DNA of 64,000 bases from the NCBI GenBank assembly GCA_022239325.1, contig JAKOGP010000001.1, positions 1-64,000 on the forward strand, written 5' to 3'. Shown one piece after another: positions 36,652 to 44,819 of the stretch. The translations under genes and the position numbers were made by a program. This stretch comes from Flavobacteriaceae bacterium LSUCC0859. GTDB taxonomy: Bacteria; Bacteroidota; Bacteroidia; Flavobacteriales; Flavobacteriaceae. The notes below the pieces were generated by a model, which saw nothing but the letters and a program-made list of their open reading frames with translations, was not told the DNA's origin and did no database searches. Position 1 is the stretch's first letter. Each line of letters starts with the position of its first letter.

Positions 36652-38547
36652 ATGAACACCCATACTCCCATTCAAATTCTTAAAGAATTTTGGGGCTTTA
36701 ACTCCTTTAAAGCTAGCCAAAAAGGAGTGATTGAAGACGTCTTAGCAGGCCGGGATGTCCTGGCACTCCTACCTACCGGTGGTGGCAAGTCTTTGTGTTA
36801 TCAGGTTCCGTCCATGTGTTCCAAGGGTATATGTGTGGTGGTTTCTCCCTTAGTGGCCTTAATAGAAGATCAGGTAAACAGACTAAAAAAACAAGGCATA
36901 AAAGCCGTTGGCCTTACGGCAGGTATTCCGAACAACAGACTCATAGAACTCTTAGACAATTGTCAGTTTGGAGGCGTTAAATTTTTATACCTCTCTCCAG
37001 AGCGGCTACAGCAAAGCATGGTGAGAGAACGCATATCACAGATGAATGTCAATCTCATTGCTATAGATGAGGCGCATTGTATTTCCAGTTGGGGCCATGA
37101 TTTTAGACCCTCATATATGGCCTGTGACCTGCTTAGGACCCTCACCAATGCCCCACTCATAGCATTAACCGCTACAGCAACACTAGCAGTTCAGAAGGAC
37201 ATTCTTAAGGCCTTAAAAATGCAGGACCCTAAAATTCACAAGGCCTCTTTTAAAAGAGATAATATAGTCTACCACGTAAAAAAAGTAGCAGACAAAAACT
37301 ACTACCTCACTCAAATCTGTAAAAAAGCAAATGGGAGTGTCATTGTATATGTAAATAGCAGAAGGCGTACCCATGAGCTTGCAGCGCTTTTAGAAAACTC
37401 TAAAATTAGTGCCGCATATTTTCATGGAGGTTGTTCCAAAGAATATAAAAAAAAGACCTTGGCCCTTTGGTTAAAAGACCAAGTAAAAGTCATGGTGGCT
37501 ACCAATGCCTTTGGAATGGGAATTGACAAATCTACTGTGGCTGCTGTGGTTCATTTTCAAATTCCTGACAGTATTGAAAATTATTATCAGGAGTCTGGAA
37601 GAGCAGGTAGAGATGGCAATCAGGCCCATTCATTCCTACTTCTAGGGCCTTTAGATATAGAGCAAGCAGAAAATCAATTCATTCAAAATTTACCCAGTTT
37701 AAAAGAGATACAAAAAACCTATACTAAACTGAGCAGCTATCTTCAAATTGCCTATGGAGAAGGTACCGAAAAAAGTCATTATTTTTCCTTTAATCACTTT
37801 GTTCACCGCTACGAATTAAATAGTATTAAGACATTTAACGCACTAAAAACACTAGATCAATATCGTCTTATCCAAATGCAAGACCACTTTGAAAAAAGTA
37901 CTGAAATAAGATTTATTTGCAAAAAAGAAGTCTTGTACAATTATATGGAAACCCATGAAGATCTAGGCCTGTTTATTGGGGTTCTTTTAAGAACCTATGG
38001 AGGACTTTTTGAGTATCAGACAAAGATAAACCCATATCTTTTAGCAAAAAAAATAAACTGCTCCTACAAAAAATTGGAATCTATACTCCAACGTTTAAAG
38101 AGAGACAACATTATAGATTTGGACACCCAAAGTTCAGATCTTTCTATGGTTTATTTAGTACCTAGAGAGGATAACAGAAGTCTAGCTCCCTTTGCTAAAA
38201 TGATTGAAAAAAACACCCAGGAAAAGATTCATAAGATGAAAGCTATGATTGCTTTTGTTCAAAATAACAAAGACTGTAGAAACCAACAACTGCTGCATTA
38301 CTTCAATGAAAAATCTACTTCCTGTGGGAGCTGTGATGTTTGCAAAAGTAGCGGGGACTTATCTAAAGAAGCCCTGGAGGAAACGGAAACTGCAATTTTA
38401 TATTTATTAGAATCAAGTGCTATGGACTCCAGAAAAATAGTTGCGCAACTTTCCTACGAAAAAGAACGCGTTCTAAATAGCATACAAAAGCTACTAATGT
38501 CAGGAAAAATAATTATAAACGATCAAAATGAATATGTCAAACCATAA
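36652..38547 (+). CDS. recQ: RecQ family ATP-dependent DNA helicase
   Basis: A 631-residue superfamily 2 helicase. The N-terminal core has LLPTGGGKSLCYQ (Walker A, Lys46), IDEAHCISSWGHDF (DEAH) and, in the second lobe, ATNAFGMGIDKS and QESGRAGRDG. A zinc-binding Cys set (CRNQQLL...CGSCDVC) and a short winged-helix-like end follow; no HRDC domain is apparent. RecQ unwinds recombination intermediates at stalled forks. Its 3' end overlaps fmt by 20 bases, which implies coupled translation. Confidence 0.93.
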   Translation: MNTHTPIQILKEFWGFNSFKASQKGVIEDVLAGRDVLALLPTGGGKSLCYQVPSMCSKGICVVVSPLVALIEDQVNRLKKQGIKAVGLTAGIPNNRLIELLDNCQFGGVKFLYLSPERLQQSMVRERISQMNVNLIAIDEAHCISSWGHDFRPSYMACDLLRTLTNAPLIALTATATLAVQKDILKALKMQDPKIHKASFKRDNIVYHVKKVADKNYYLTQICKKANGSVIVYVNSRRRTHELAALLENSKISAAYFHGGCSKEYKKKTLALWLKDQVKVMVATNAFGMGIDKSTVAAVVHFQIPDSIENYYQESGRAGRDGNQAHSFLLLGPLDIEQAENQFIQNLPSLKEIQKTYTKLSSYLQIAYGEGTEKSHYFSFNHFVHRYELNSIKTFNALKTLDQYRLIQMQDHFEKSTEIRFICKKEVLYNYMETHEDLGLFIGVLLRTYGGLFEYQTKINPYLLAKKINCSYKKLESILQRLKRDNIIDLDTQSSDLSMVYLVPREDNRSLAPFAKMIEKNTQEKIHKMKAMIAFVQNNKDCRNQQLLHYFNEKSTSCGSCDVCKSSGDLSKEALEETETAILYLLESSAMDSRKIVAQLSYEKERVLNSIQKLLMSGKIIINDQNEYVKP

Positions 38548-39487
38548 GCCTTCCATTGTTTTTATGGGCACTCCCCATTTTGCTGCCCACATTCTTGCTA
38601 CACTCATAGACAAACAGTACAAGCTAACTGCAGTAGTAACAGTAGCGGATAAAGCAGCAGGCAGGGGTAAGAAAATTAAGGAATCTGCTGTAAAGCAGCT
38701 CGCCATAGCACATCACATTCCCTGTTTGCAACCCACCAATCTGAAAGACCCGGAATTTGTTAGCCAATTAGAACAATTGAAGGCAGATATTTTTGTTGTT
38801 GTTGCCTTTAGGATGCTACCAGAGGTAGTCTGGACCATGCCTAAGCAAGGTACCTTTAACTTACACGCCTCCTTACTCCCCCAGTACAGAGGGGCTGCAC
38901 CTATTAACTGGGCTCTTATCAATGGAGAGCAAAAAACAGGGGTCTCCACCTTTTTTATAGACAAAAAAATAGACACTGGCGCTATTATAGATCAGCAGGA
39001 AGTAGCTATAGAAAAAGAAGAGACCGCTGGTTCTCTTCACGACAAATTAATGGAGGCTGGTAGTGTATTGGTGTGTAAAACCATAGACGCTATTGCCTCT
39101 GGTTCTGTAGTTTCGAAACCACAAAAGACTACAGCGCCACTAAAAGAAGCTCCAAAAATTTTTAAAGAGGATTGTAAAATAGATTGGTCAAAACCTGGCT
39201 CTAGCATTCAAAATTTAATTAGAGGATTAAGTCCGTACCCAGGCGCGTGGTGTTATTTTCATAACCACGGAGACCCGCTAATTTTAAAAATTGCCAATGG
39301 CTTTTTTGAAGAAACCATCCATAATGACAAAATTAATTCTTTAATAAAATCAAAAAAAGAATTAAAAGTAGCGTTACAAGACGGATATATGCACCTCACG
39401 GAAATTCAACTTCCTGGAAAAAGAATGATGAAGGTACAAGAACTACTAAACGGTCTCTCTTTGAGAGAAAATGCCTACGTCTCCTAA
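38528..39487 (+). CDS. fmt: Methionyl-tRNA formyltransferase
   Basis: A 319-residue enzyme that formylates initiator Met-tRNA with 10-formyltetrahydrofolate. Motifs are VFMGTPHFAA at the N-terminus, the catalytic NLHASLLPQYRGAAPINWA region and the C-terminal tRNA-binding domain from about residue 205 (RGLSPYPGAWC). Length matches the family. It overlaps recQ by 20 bases; a second Met two codons in (38534) is an alternative start. Confidence 0.93.
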   Translation: MNMSNHKPSIVFMGTPHFAAHILATLIDKQYKLTAVVTVADKAAGRGKKIKESAVKQLAIAHHIPCLQPTNLKDPEFVSQLEQLKADIFVVVAFRMLPEVVWTMPKQGTFNLHASLLPQYRGAAPINWALINGEQKTGVSTFFIDKKIDTGAIIDQQEVAIEKEETAGSLHDKLMEAGSVLVCKTIDAIASGSVVSKPQKTTAPLKEAPKIFKEDCKIDWSKPGSSIQNLIRGLSPYPGAWCYFHNHGDPLILKIANGFFEETIHNDKINSLIKSKKELKVALQDGYMHLTEIQLPGKRMMKVQELLNGLSLRENAYVS

Positions 39488-39591
39488 GGGCTTATTCTCG
39501 TTGGGTTTGTAGAAATCACCAAAAAAACACCCCTCTTTATAAACAAAAGCGCAAAGTTATTAACAAAAAGACGCATTTCCTACGGGAACAC

Positions 39592-39621
39592 TTGTGTTTA
39601 TGCATAATCCGTATAAATTTG
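39592..39621 (+). promoter_or_regulatory. Promoter of the HU gene
   Basis: TTG at 39592-39594 and the -7 box TAAATTTG at 39614-39621 have a 19-base spacer, a good match to the Bacteroidota promoter. A 43-base leader follows before the start codon. Confidence 0.7.
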
Positions 39622-39664
39622 TTAGGGTAATAAGTTATACCAATAACATTTTAAAACATTTATC

Positions 39665-39937
39665 ATGAACAAAACAGAATTAATTGACGCAATGGCAGCA
39701 GACGCTGGTATTACAAAAGCAGCAGCTAAAAAAGCATTAGAGTCTTTCTTAGGAAACGTAGAAGGATCACTTAAAAAAGGAGGAAGAGTTTCCTTAGTAG
39801 GTTTTGGTTCTTGGTCTGTTTCTAAAAGAAACGCAAGAGACGGAAGAAACCCACAGACAGGTGCTACCATCAAAATTGCTGCTAAAAACGTAGTAAAATT
39901 CAAAGCTGGAGCAGAATTAGGAAAAGCTGTAAACTAA
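39665..39937 (+). CDS. HU family DNA-binding protein
   Basis: A 90-residue nucleoid protein. The helical N-terminal part (MNKTELIDAMAADAGITKAA) forms the dimer body, and the beta-arm region carries GFGSWSVSKRNARDGRNPQT, with the arm-tip Pro in RNPQTG. It bends and compacts DNA as a dimer. The Ala/Lys/Gly-rich composition and regular codon use suggest high expression, in line with its own promoter and strong terminator. Confidence 0.95.
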   Translation: MNKTELIDAMAADAGITKAAAKKALESFLGNVEGSLKKGGRVSLVGFGSWSVSKRNARDGRNPQTGATIKIAAKNVVKFKAGAELGKAVN

Positions 39938-39960
39938 GCATTCCCTAACTACAACATTTA

Positions 39961-39989
39961 AAAGCACCTTTAAAAGGTGCTTTTTTTTT
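39961..39989 (+). terminator. Rho-independent terminator of the HU gene
   Basis: An 11-base stem (AAAGCACCTTT / AAAGGTGCTTT) is followed by a run of T, 24 bases after the HU stop. Confidence 0.92.
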
Positions 39990-40038
39990 GTCCAAAAAGT
40001 ACCATCAAATGATTTATTCTCTATATTGATAATAAATT

Positions 40039-40599
40039 ATGACACATTTAGAAATTAAAAAAGGACATATTTTGTTGGCAGAACCATCCCTCACAGGTGA
40101 TGTTTCTTTTAGCAGGGCAGTTGTTCTACTTGCAGAACACAACTTAGAAGGCAGTGTGGGTTTTATTTTAAACAAACCGCTTCCCTATACTTTAAACGAA
40201 CTTGTAGATGAAATAAACACTCCATTTCCCATATTTAATGGGGGACCGGTAGAACAAGATAATTTATACTTTATTCACAGCCGTCCAGAACTCCTTAAAG
40301 GAAGTGTAGAAATATCTGATGGTGTTTATTGGGGCGGAAATTTTGAGGCCCTAACAGAAGCCTTAAACAATAGACTTTTAACTAAAAATGAGATACGCTT
40401 TTTTCTAGGTTATTCTGGTTGGAACGCCCTACAACTATCTCAAGAAATTAAGTCTAAATCTTGGATTCCCATTGAGGAACAAAATTTAAAAAAGCAACTG
40501 AGTAAAAATACACTACAGCTGTGGAGCGATAAATTAAAAGAATTAGGGGGTGCTTACCTCATTTGGTCCAATGCCCCAGAAAACCCCAATTTAAATTAG
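40039..40599 (+). CDS. YqgE/AlgH family protein
   Basis: A 186-residue single-domain protein of the UPF0301 family. Family motifs are KGHILLAEPSLTGDVSFSRA (key part ILLAEPSL) at the N-terminus, GSVGFILNKPL, the FNGGPVEQDNLYFIH segment and FFLGYSGWNALQL. Function remains unclear; in Pseudomonas AlgH is linked to alginate regulation. It ends convergently with the aminotransferase gene with an overlap of 9 bases. Confidence 0.9.
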   Translation: MTHLEIKKGHILLAEPSLTGDVSFSRAVVLLAEHNLEGSVGFILNKPLPYTLNELVDEINTPFPIFNGGPVEQDNLYFIHSRPELLKGSVEISDGVYWGGNFEALTEALNNRLLTKNEIRFFLGYSGWNALQLSQEIKSKSWIPIEEQNLKKQLSKNTLQLWSDKLKELGGAYLIWSNAPENPNLN

Positions 40600-41433
40600 G
40601 GCTTCCTGAGCAGCTTTTGCTAATAACTGAGTCATGTAAGCATAAAAATCATCTCCCTCATAAGTTTTTTTCCTGTACTTACTCACAGAAATAAGACCGT
40701 CAGACACATTTAATATACACAGTGCACTTGCCTTTTGCAGTGAAAAAGGAGAAATTGAATCTGTTTTTAACACATAGCTGCTGTCCTTTTCAATAGCTTG
40801 GTTCATTTTTTTTCTAAAAATACTGTCTTTAGCACCACCACTCAGTGGTGGGGTATGTATCTCGCCTTCTAATAACATATAAAGTGTTCCTCGATTGGTA
40901 CCTATAACCTCTTTGTTGGTGTTGAGCAAAAAACAAGCCTGAAAATCATTTTCAAAAGCAAAAATATGTGCCAAAGCAGCTATTAATCGATTGCTCGTAG
41001 GTAGGGCACTCAATCCGTTATTAGACACATAGTAATCTTTATACAAACCCATTTCAAAGGGTGTTTTGGCAGGGGATTGCCATTGAGGCATACGAAGCTC
41101 AGTTAATGAAATATAATACTGAGTTTCTCTAAGGGCAATTTCATTGGGGAATACCTGAAAACGAACTAGGGCGTCCTGCTTTAAAACAGGAGATTTTGCC
41201 AAGGCGTCTAAAATTAAATCAGATAATTTTTCAGGAGTAAAATCCATGGGAATTGTTATCCTAAGCATACGCATAGACGCCATGATTTTTAGATAATGAG
41301 CCTCCCAAAAAATAATTTGGCCACCCATGATTCTCATTTCCTCTACAATAGAGTGCCCATGGGTAAGTGCTTTGTTGTTATGAGAAATAATAGGGTTAAT
41401 CTCTTCTGTAATCTGTCCGTTGTTAATAAGCAT
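40591..41433 (-). CDS. Class IV PLP aminotransferase (BCAT / aminodeoxychorismate lyase fold)
   Basis: A 280-residue fold-type IV PLP enzyme (LTHGHSIVEEMRI near the N-terminus in place of the usual RYGDGLFET; TNRGTLYMLLEGEIHTPPL in the second half). It may act as a branched-chain or D-amino acid aminotransferase, or as aminodeoxychorismate lyase (PabC) for folate; the sequence does not decide. The usual catalytic Lys in the middle (near SNRLIAAL) is not obvious: the stretch PTSNRLIAALAHIFA has Arg where K is expected, so activity is uncertain. The start codon comes directly after the T run of a perfect terminator hairpin (41434-41458). Confidence 0.8.
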   Translation of the reverse strand: MLINNGQITEEINPIISHNNKALTHGHSIVEEMRIMGGQIIFWEAHYLKIMASMRMLRITIPMDFTPEKLSDLILDALAKSPVLKQDALVRFQVFPNEIALRETQYYISLTELRMPQWQSPAKTPFEMGLYKDYYVSNNGLSALPTSNRLIAALAHIFAFENDFQACFLLNTNKEVIGTNRGTLYMLLEGEIHTPPLSGGAKDSIFRKKMNQAIEKDSSYVLKTDSISPFSLQKASALCILNVSDGLISVSKYRKKTYEGDDFYAYMTQLLAKAAQEALI

Positions 41434-41458
41434 AAAAAAAGCCTTGAATATTCAAGGC
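41434..41458 (-). terminator. Perfect-palindrome terminator between START-like gene and aminotransferase gene
   Basis: The 18-base perfect palindrome GCCTTGAATATTCAAGGC (41441-41458) is followed on the minus strand by seven T residues. It lies 29 bases past the stop of the START-like gene and touches the ATG of the aminotransferase gene, so it could also serve as an attenuator. Confidence 0.8.
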
Positions 41459-41487
41459 CCAAAGATATTACAATATTATGCAAAGCC

Positions 41488-41871
41488 CTAAGAAGAACCC
41501 AATACTTGTTTTAAACTAGATATTTGATTTTCCCAAAGCATTTTAGATTCTTCTACCTCATCTTCTTCTGCAAAATCTGTTATAAAAAGAGAAACGTCAG
41601 AGGTTATGTCGTCTACTATAATTCTCATTTCAAAAAAACTATCATCTTCAGTATAATTCCATTTGAATTTCACAAACTCATCTGACTTTCTTTTTAAAAG
41701 CTTTGCCTGTTCTTCAGACTCGTCCCAGATAAAAGTGAAAAGCTCCCCCCTAGAATTTACATTATCTGCAAACCACTCTGAAAGCCCAGAGGGTGTTGCT
41801 ATGTACTGGAATAAGAGTTGCGGGGAAGACTGTATCACAAACTCTATTTCATATTTTATTAAATCACTCAT
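41488..41871 (-). CDS. START-like domain protein (SRPBCC)
   Basis: A 127-residue helix-grip fold protein of the START-like group common in Bacteroidota: KYEIEFVIQSSPQLLFQYIA, then GLSEWFADNVN and FKWNYTEDDSFFEMRI. No ligand is known. The Met at 41871 (MSDLIKYEIEF) is chosen; nine further codons upstream are open but not family-like. It is followed by a terminator and then the aminotransferase gene on the same strand. Confidence 0.85.
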   Translation of the reverse strand: MSDLIKYEIEFVIQSSPQLLFQYIATPSGLSEWFADNVNSRGELFTFIWDESEEQAKLLKRKSDEFVKFKWNYTEDDSFFEMRIIVDDITSDVSLFITDFAEEDEVEESKMLWENQISSLKQVLGSS

Positions 41872-41953
41872 TTTTTTTCTATCTCTATTACAGCTCACAA
41901 TATATATATTTATGTAGGATAAAAAAACAAATGAGATGTAATATTTTTGTCCA

Positions 41954-41989
41954 TTTTTTGGAGGAACTACAAATTAAATTTTATATTTG
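41954..41989 (+). promoter_or_regulatory. Promoter of tRNA-Met
   Basis: A T-rich -33 element ending in TTG (41958-41960) and the -7 box TATATTTG (41982-41989) are separated by 21 bases. The tRNA begins 15 bases after the -7 box. Confidence 0.72.
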
Positions 41990-42003
41990 CCCCCTTTAAA
42001 CAC

Positions 42004-42077
42004 GGCGAGGTAGCTCAGTTGGTTAGAGCGTCGGATTCATAACCCGGAGGTCGGGGGATCGTGACCCCCTCTCGCTA
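42004..42077 (+). tRNA. tRNA-Met (CAT anticodon)
   Basis: The sequence folds as a cloverleaf: acceptor GGCGAGG with TCTCGCT, D-arm GCTC/GAGC, anticodon loop TTCATAA with CAT, and a 5-pair T-stem GGGGG/CCCCC. CCA is not encoded. Two features are unusual: the T-loop reads ATCGTGA instead of TTCxAxx, so the 54-58 pair is A-T rather than T-A, and the anticodon stem carries GG/CCC pairs close to those of initiator tRNAs with an A-C opposition at 31:39. Whether it is the elongator, the initiator or a lysidine-type Ile tRNA is not settled; elongator is the default. Confidence 0.9.
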
Positions 42078-42078
42078 C

Positions 42079-42108
42079 AAAACCCTAAGGAAACTTAGGG
42101 TTTTTTTT
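42079..42108 (+). terminator. Terminator of tRNA-Met
   Basis: A stem AAACCCTAAG / CTTAGGGTTT with a short loop, followed by T residues, starts right after the tRNA 3' end. Confidence 0.9.
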
Positions 42109-42182
42109 GTCTTTTTTAGAGCATTCCATGCTATAATTAGTAACTTTCTTCTTGAATATCAAGCATCGCTAATGCAGTTCCT

Positions 42183-44099
42183 ATGAAAAATACCATCAGC
42201 CACAGAGTGGCAGATTTTTTAAAGAATTACCCTCCTTTTAATATGCTTCCCCTACAAGTATTAGAGGACATTTCTTTAGAAATTCATATTGAATACTTAG
42301 AGAAGGACCAACTTATTTTTCAAGAAGAGGACCTTCCTCATACGCATTTTTACGTGGTTCACAAAGGGGCTGTAGCCCTGAGTAAGGCACCCGGAAAAGA
42401 AATCGTAGATCTCTGTGATGAAGGAGACATCTTTGGACTACGCCCGCTCATGGCACAGGAGAACTACAAAATGACTGCGATCACTTACGAAGAAAGTATC
42501 CTATATGCCGTCCCTATTGGGGTTTTTAAACCTTATGTTCTTAAAAACAAAGCCATAGGCACTTTTTTATTGGAGAGCTTTGCCTCTAATACCAGGAATC
42601 CCTATGCTAAAAACCACAGAGGTAAGCTCTATGGAGAGGCCTTAGATCAGGCCGATGCAGACTTAGTACCCCTTTTAGATGTACAACAAGTTAGAAGGTC
42701 CAAAAACATAATATGTTGTGAACCTCATACGCCTATTAAAGACATTGCTCAGACCATGCGAACCCACAAAATTGGCGCCGTATTAGTGTTAGACAAAAAA
42801 TTGCCTTTAGGAATTATCACTGATAAAGATTTGAGAAATAAAATAGCTACAGGTGATTTTTCTGTTCAGGATGAAGCTTCTAAAATAATGAGTTCTCCTG
42901 TCATTACATACCCAGAATCGCTTTCAGTAACTCAAGCTCAAATGGGTATGATGGCCTCTAGCGTCTCTCATTTGTGCATTACAAAAGATGGCACGCCACA
43001 CACAGAGGCTATTGGTATGGTCTCTAAACACGACATCATGCTCTCTGTGGGTAACAACCCTTCCGTTTTAATTAAAGCCATACAACGCGCAAAAAAGACC
43101 AAAGATCTCAAGCGCATTCGATTGGGCATTATGAAACTTTTAAGGGGGTACTTACAACAGGGTATTCCAATGACCCTAACCACCAAAATTATCTCAGAAC
43201 TCAACAACGCCTGTACCAGGCAAATTATAGCGTTAAGCCTAAAGAAAATGAGTAGCCCACCCCCCTGCCCTTTTGTATGGCTGGCCATTGGTAGCCAAGG
43301 AAGAAATGAGCAACTCCTCCATACGGATCAGGACAATGCCATTATTTTTGAGCAGCAAAAAGATGCCTTTGGCCATAACAACCAAAGCTACTTTATGTCT
43401 CTAGCAAAAAAGATTAATAAGGGCTTGCTTAAAATTGGCTATGATTATTGCCCTGCAGAAATGATGGCCTCTAACCCCAAATGGTGCCTCTCTATTGAAG
43501 AGTGGGAGCAGCACGTAAAGCAATGGATTAGCAGTCCTGGAAAAAATGAAATACTCCTTTCGTCCATTTTCTTTGACTTCAGTCCTGTTTACGGAGACAG
43601 CTCATTAACCGATAGGCTTACTAAAACCATTTTTAAATCTCTTGAAAAACACCCTATTTTTACAACCCACTTAGCTGCAGGAGCCCTTCAAAGCCCACCA
43701 CCTTCTGGGTTTTTTAGAAGTTTTTTGGTTGAACAAAATGGGCAAAACAAAGATAATTTTGATCTGAAGAGAAGGACCCTCATGCCCCTAACAGACGCTG
43801 CAAGAGTACTTACACTCTCAAAACATATTAGAGGTATAAACAATACAGCTGAAAGATTTGAAAAATTGGCAGACCTAGAACCCAACAACCAAGAATTATA
43901 TATGGCCTGCTCCTATGCTATAAAGGCATTGCTTAAATTTAGAACCAAACAAGGAATTCTTCACAATGACTCCGGAAGGTATATAGATCTCAAGAGTTTG
44001 AGTAAAGAAGAGCGGTTGAAACTCAAGAGAACCTTTAAAACAATCAAAGAAATTCAAGAACTAATTAATATTCGTTTTAAAGTCTCACAGCTCTTATAA
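42183..44099 (+). CDS. cNMP-binding / CBS pair / DUF294 nucleotidyltransferase protein
   Basis: A 638-residue signalling-type protein. In order it has a cyclic-nucleotide-binding fold (about 10-140, DEGDIFGLRPLM), two CBS domains (about 165-300, HKIGAVLVLDKKLPLGIITDKDLR, key part LGIITDKDLR), a GlnD-like nucleotidyltransferase domain (about 355-480) with the catalytic form GSQGRNEQLLHTDQDNAI, and a helical DUF294 C-terminal domain. The target of nucleotidyl transfer is unknown. Such proteins recur beside acetate symporter and acetyl-CoA synthetase genes in many bacteria, where a control role is suspected. A DnaQ-like exonuclease gene follows after 39 bases. Confidence 0.88.
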   Translation: MKNTISHRVADFLKNYPPFNMLPLQVLEDISLEIHIEYLEKDQLIFQEEDLPHTHFYVVHKGAVALSKAPGKEIVDLCDEGDIFGLRPLMAQENYKMTAITYEESILYAVPIGVFKPYVLKNKAIGTFLLESFASNTRNPYAKNHRGKLYGEALDQADADLVPLLDVQQVRRSKNIICCEPHTPIKDIAQTMRTHKIGAVLVLDKKLPLGIITDKDLRNKIATGDFSVQDEASKIMSSPVITYPESLSVTQAQMGMMASSVSHLCITKDGTPHTEAIGMVSKHDIMLSVGNNPSVLIKAIQRAKKTKDLKRIRLGIMKLLRGYLQQGIPMTLTTKIISELNNACTRQIIALSLKKMSSPPPCPFVWLAIGSQGRNEQLLHTDQDNAIIFEQQKDAFGHNNQSYFMSLAKKINKGLLKIGYDYCPAEMMASNPKWCLSIEEWEQHVKQWISSPGKNEILLSSIFFDFSPVYGDSSLTDRLTKTIFKSLEKHPIFTTHLAAGALQSPPPSGFFRSFLVEQNGQNKDNFDLKRRTLMPLTDAARVLTLSKHIRGINNTAERFEKLADLEPNNQELYMACSYAIKALLKFRTKQGILHNDSGRYIDLKSLSKEERLKLKRTFKTIKEIQELINIRFKVSQLL

Positions 44100-44138
44100 G
44101 ATTCCCTATGTAAATAATCTCTTCAAAGAATAGATAAA

Positions 44139-44807
44139 ATGTTTTCATTTTTCAATAATAAAAAAGCGCAATCCCTAAAAGATCTCCCTCCTTTTTGGAA
44201 AGAATATGCAGCACAATTTTCTCAAACTAAACCCATAAATGAGCAGAGTGATTTTGTAGTATTAGATACTGAAACTACTGGTTTTGATTATAATAAAGAT
44301 AGAATACTCTGTATTGGCGCCTTGCATTTAAAAGATTCAAAAATTCATATCAATAACAGTTTTGAAATTTTTGTAAATCAAAGTCATTACAATGCAGAAA
44401 GCGCTACTATTCATGGTATTTTAAAAAATGAGCCTATAGTAAAGCTCAGCGAATACGAGGCATTAAAAGCCTTTTTGTCCTATGTGGGGAATAGTGTCCT
44501 TGTAGCCCATCACACAAAATTTGACCTCACTATGATTAATAAAGCGCTTGAAAGGCATGGGCTTCCCTCTCTTAAAAACAAGAGCTTAGACACGGTTTTT
44601 CTCTATAAAAAGAGTCTGCTGCGCAGCCCGCTTATAGAAAGAAAGGAAGATTACAGCCTAGATGAATTGGCAGACAAGTTTAATATTTCAAAAAAAGACC
44701 GGCATACCGCCCTTGGAGACGCATACATTACGGCCCTACTTTTCCTTAAAATTCTTAAAAAAATGAAGGAAAAGTCAGGGCCGTTGGTATTTAAACGCTT
44801 CTTTTAA
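44139..44807 (+). CDS. DnaQ-like 3'-5' exonuclease
   Basis: A 222-residue DEDD-superfamily exonuclease. The motifs are Exo I VLDTETTGFD, Exo II VAHHTKFDLTMI and Exo III HTALGDAYIT with the His of the DEDDh type. The length matches stand-alone epsilon-like exonucleases. It is probably co-transcribed with the cNMP/CBS/nucleotidyltransferase gene upstream, the same pair that accompanies acetate genes in other bacteria, so it may act with that protein rather than in replication. It converges on acs with a 12-base gap. Confidence 0.88.
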   Translation: MFSFFNNKKAQSLKDLPPFWKEYAAQFSQTKPINEQSDFVVLDTETTGFDYNKDRILCIGALHLKDSKIHINNSFEIFVNQSHYNAESATIHGILKNEPIVKLSEYEALKAFLSYVGNSVLVAHHTKFDLTMINKALERHGLPSLKNKSLDTVFLYKKSLLRSPLIERKEDYSLDELADKFNISKKDRHTALGDAYITALLFLKILKKMKEKSGPLVFKRFF

Positions 44808-44819
44808 GCGAGCTACTCC

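Noticed and set aside
36108-39487. ATPase plus RecQ as a defence system
   Set aside because: The genes are in an operon with fmt among housekeeping genes, and the P-loop protein looks like a NadR-type kinase; nothing suggests defence.
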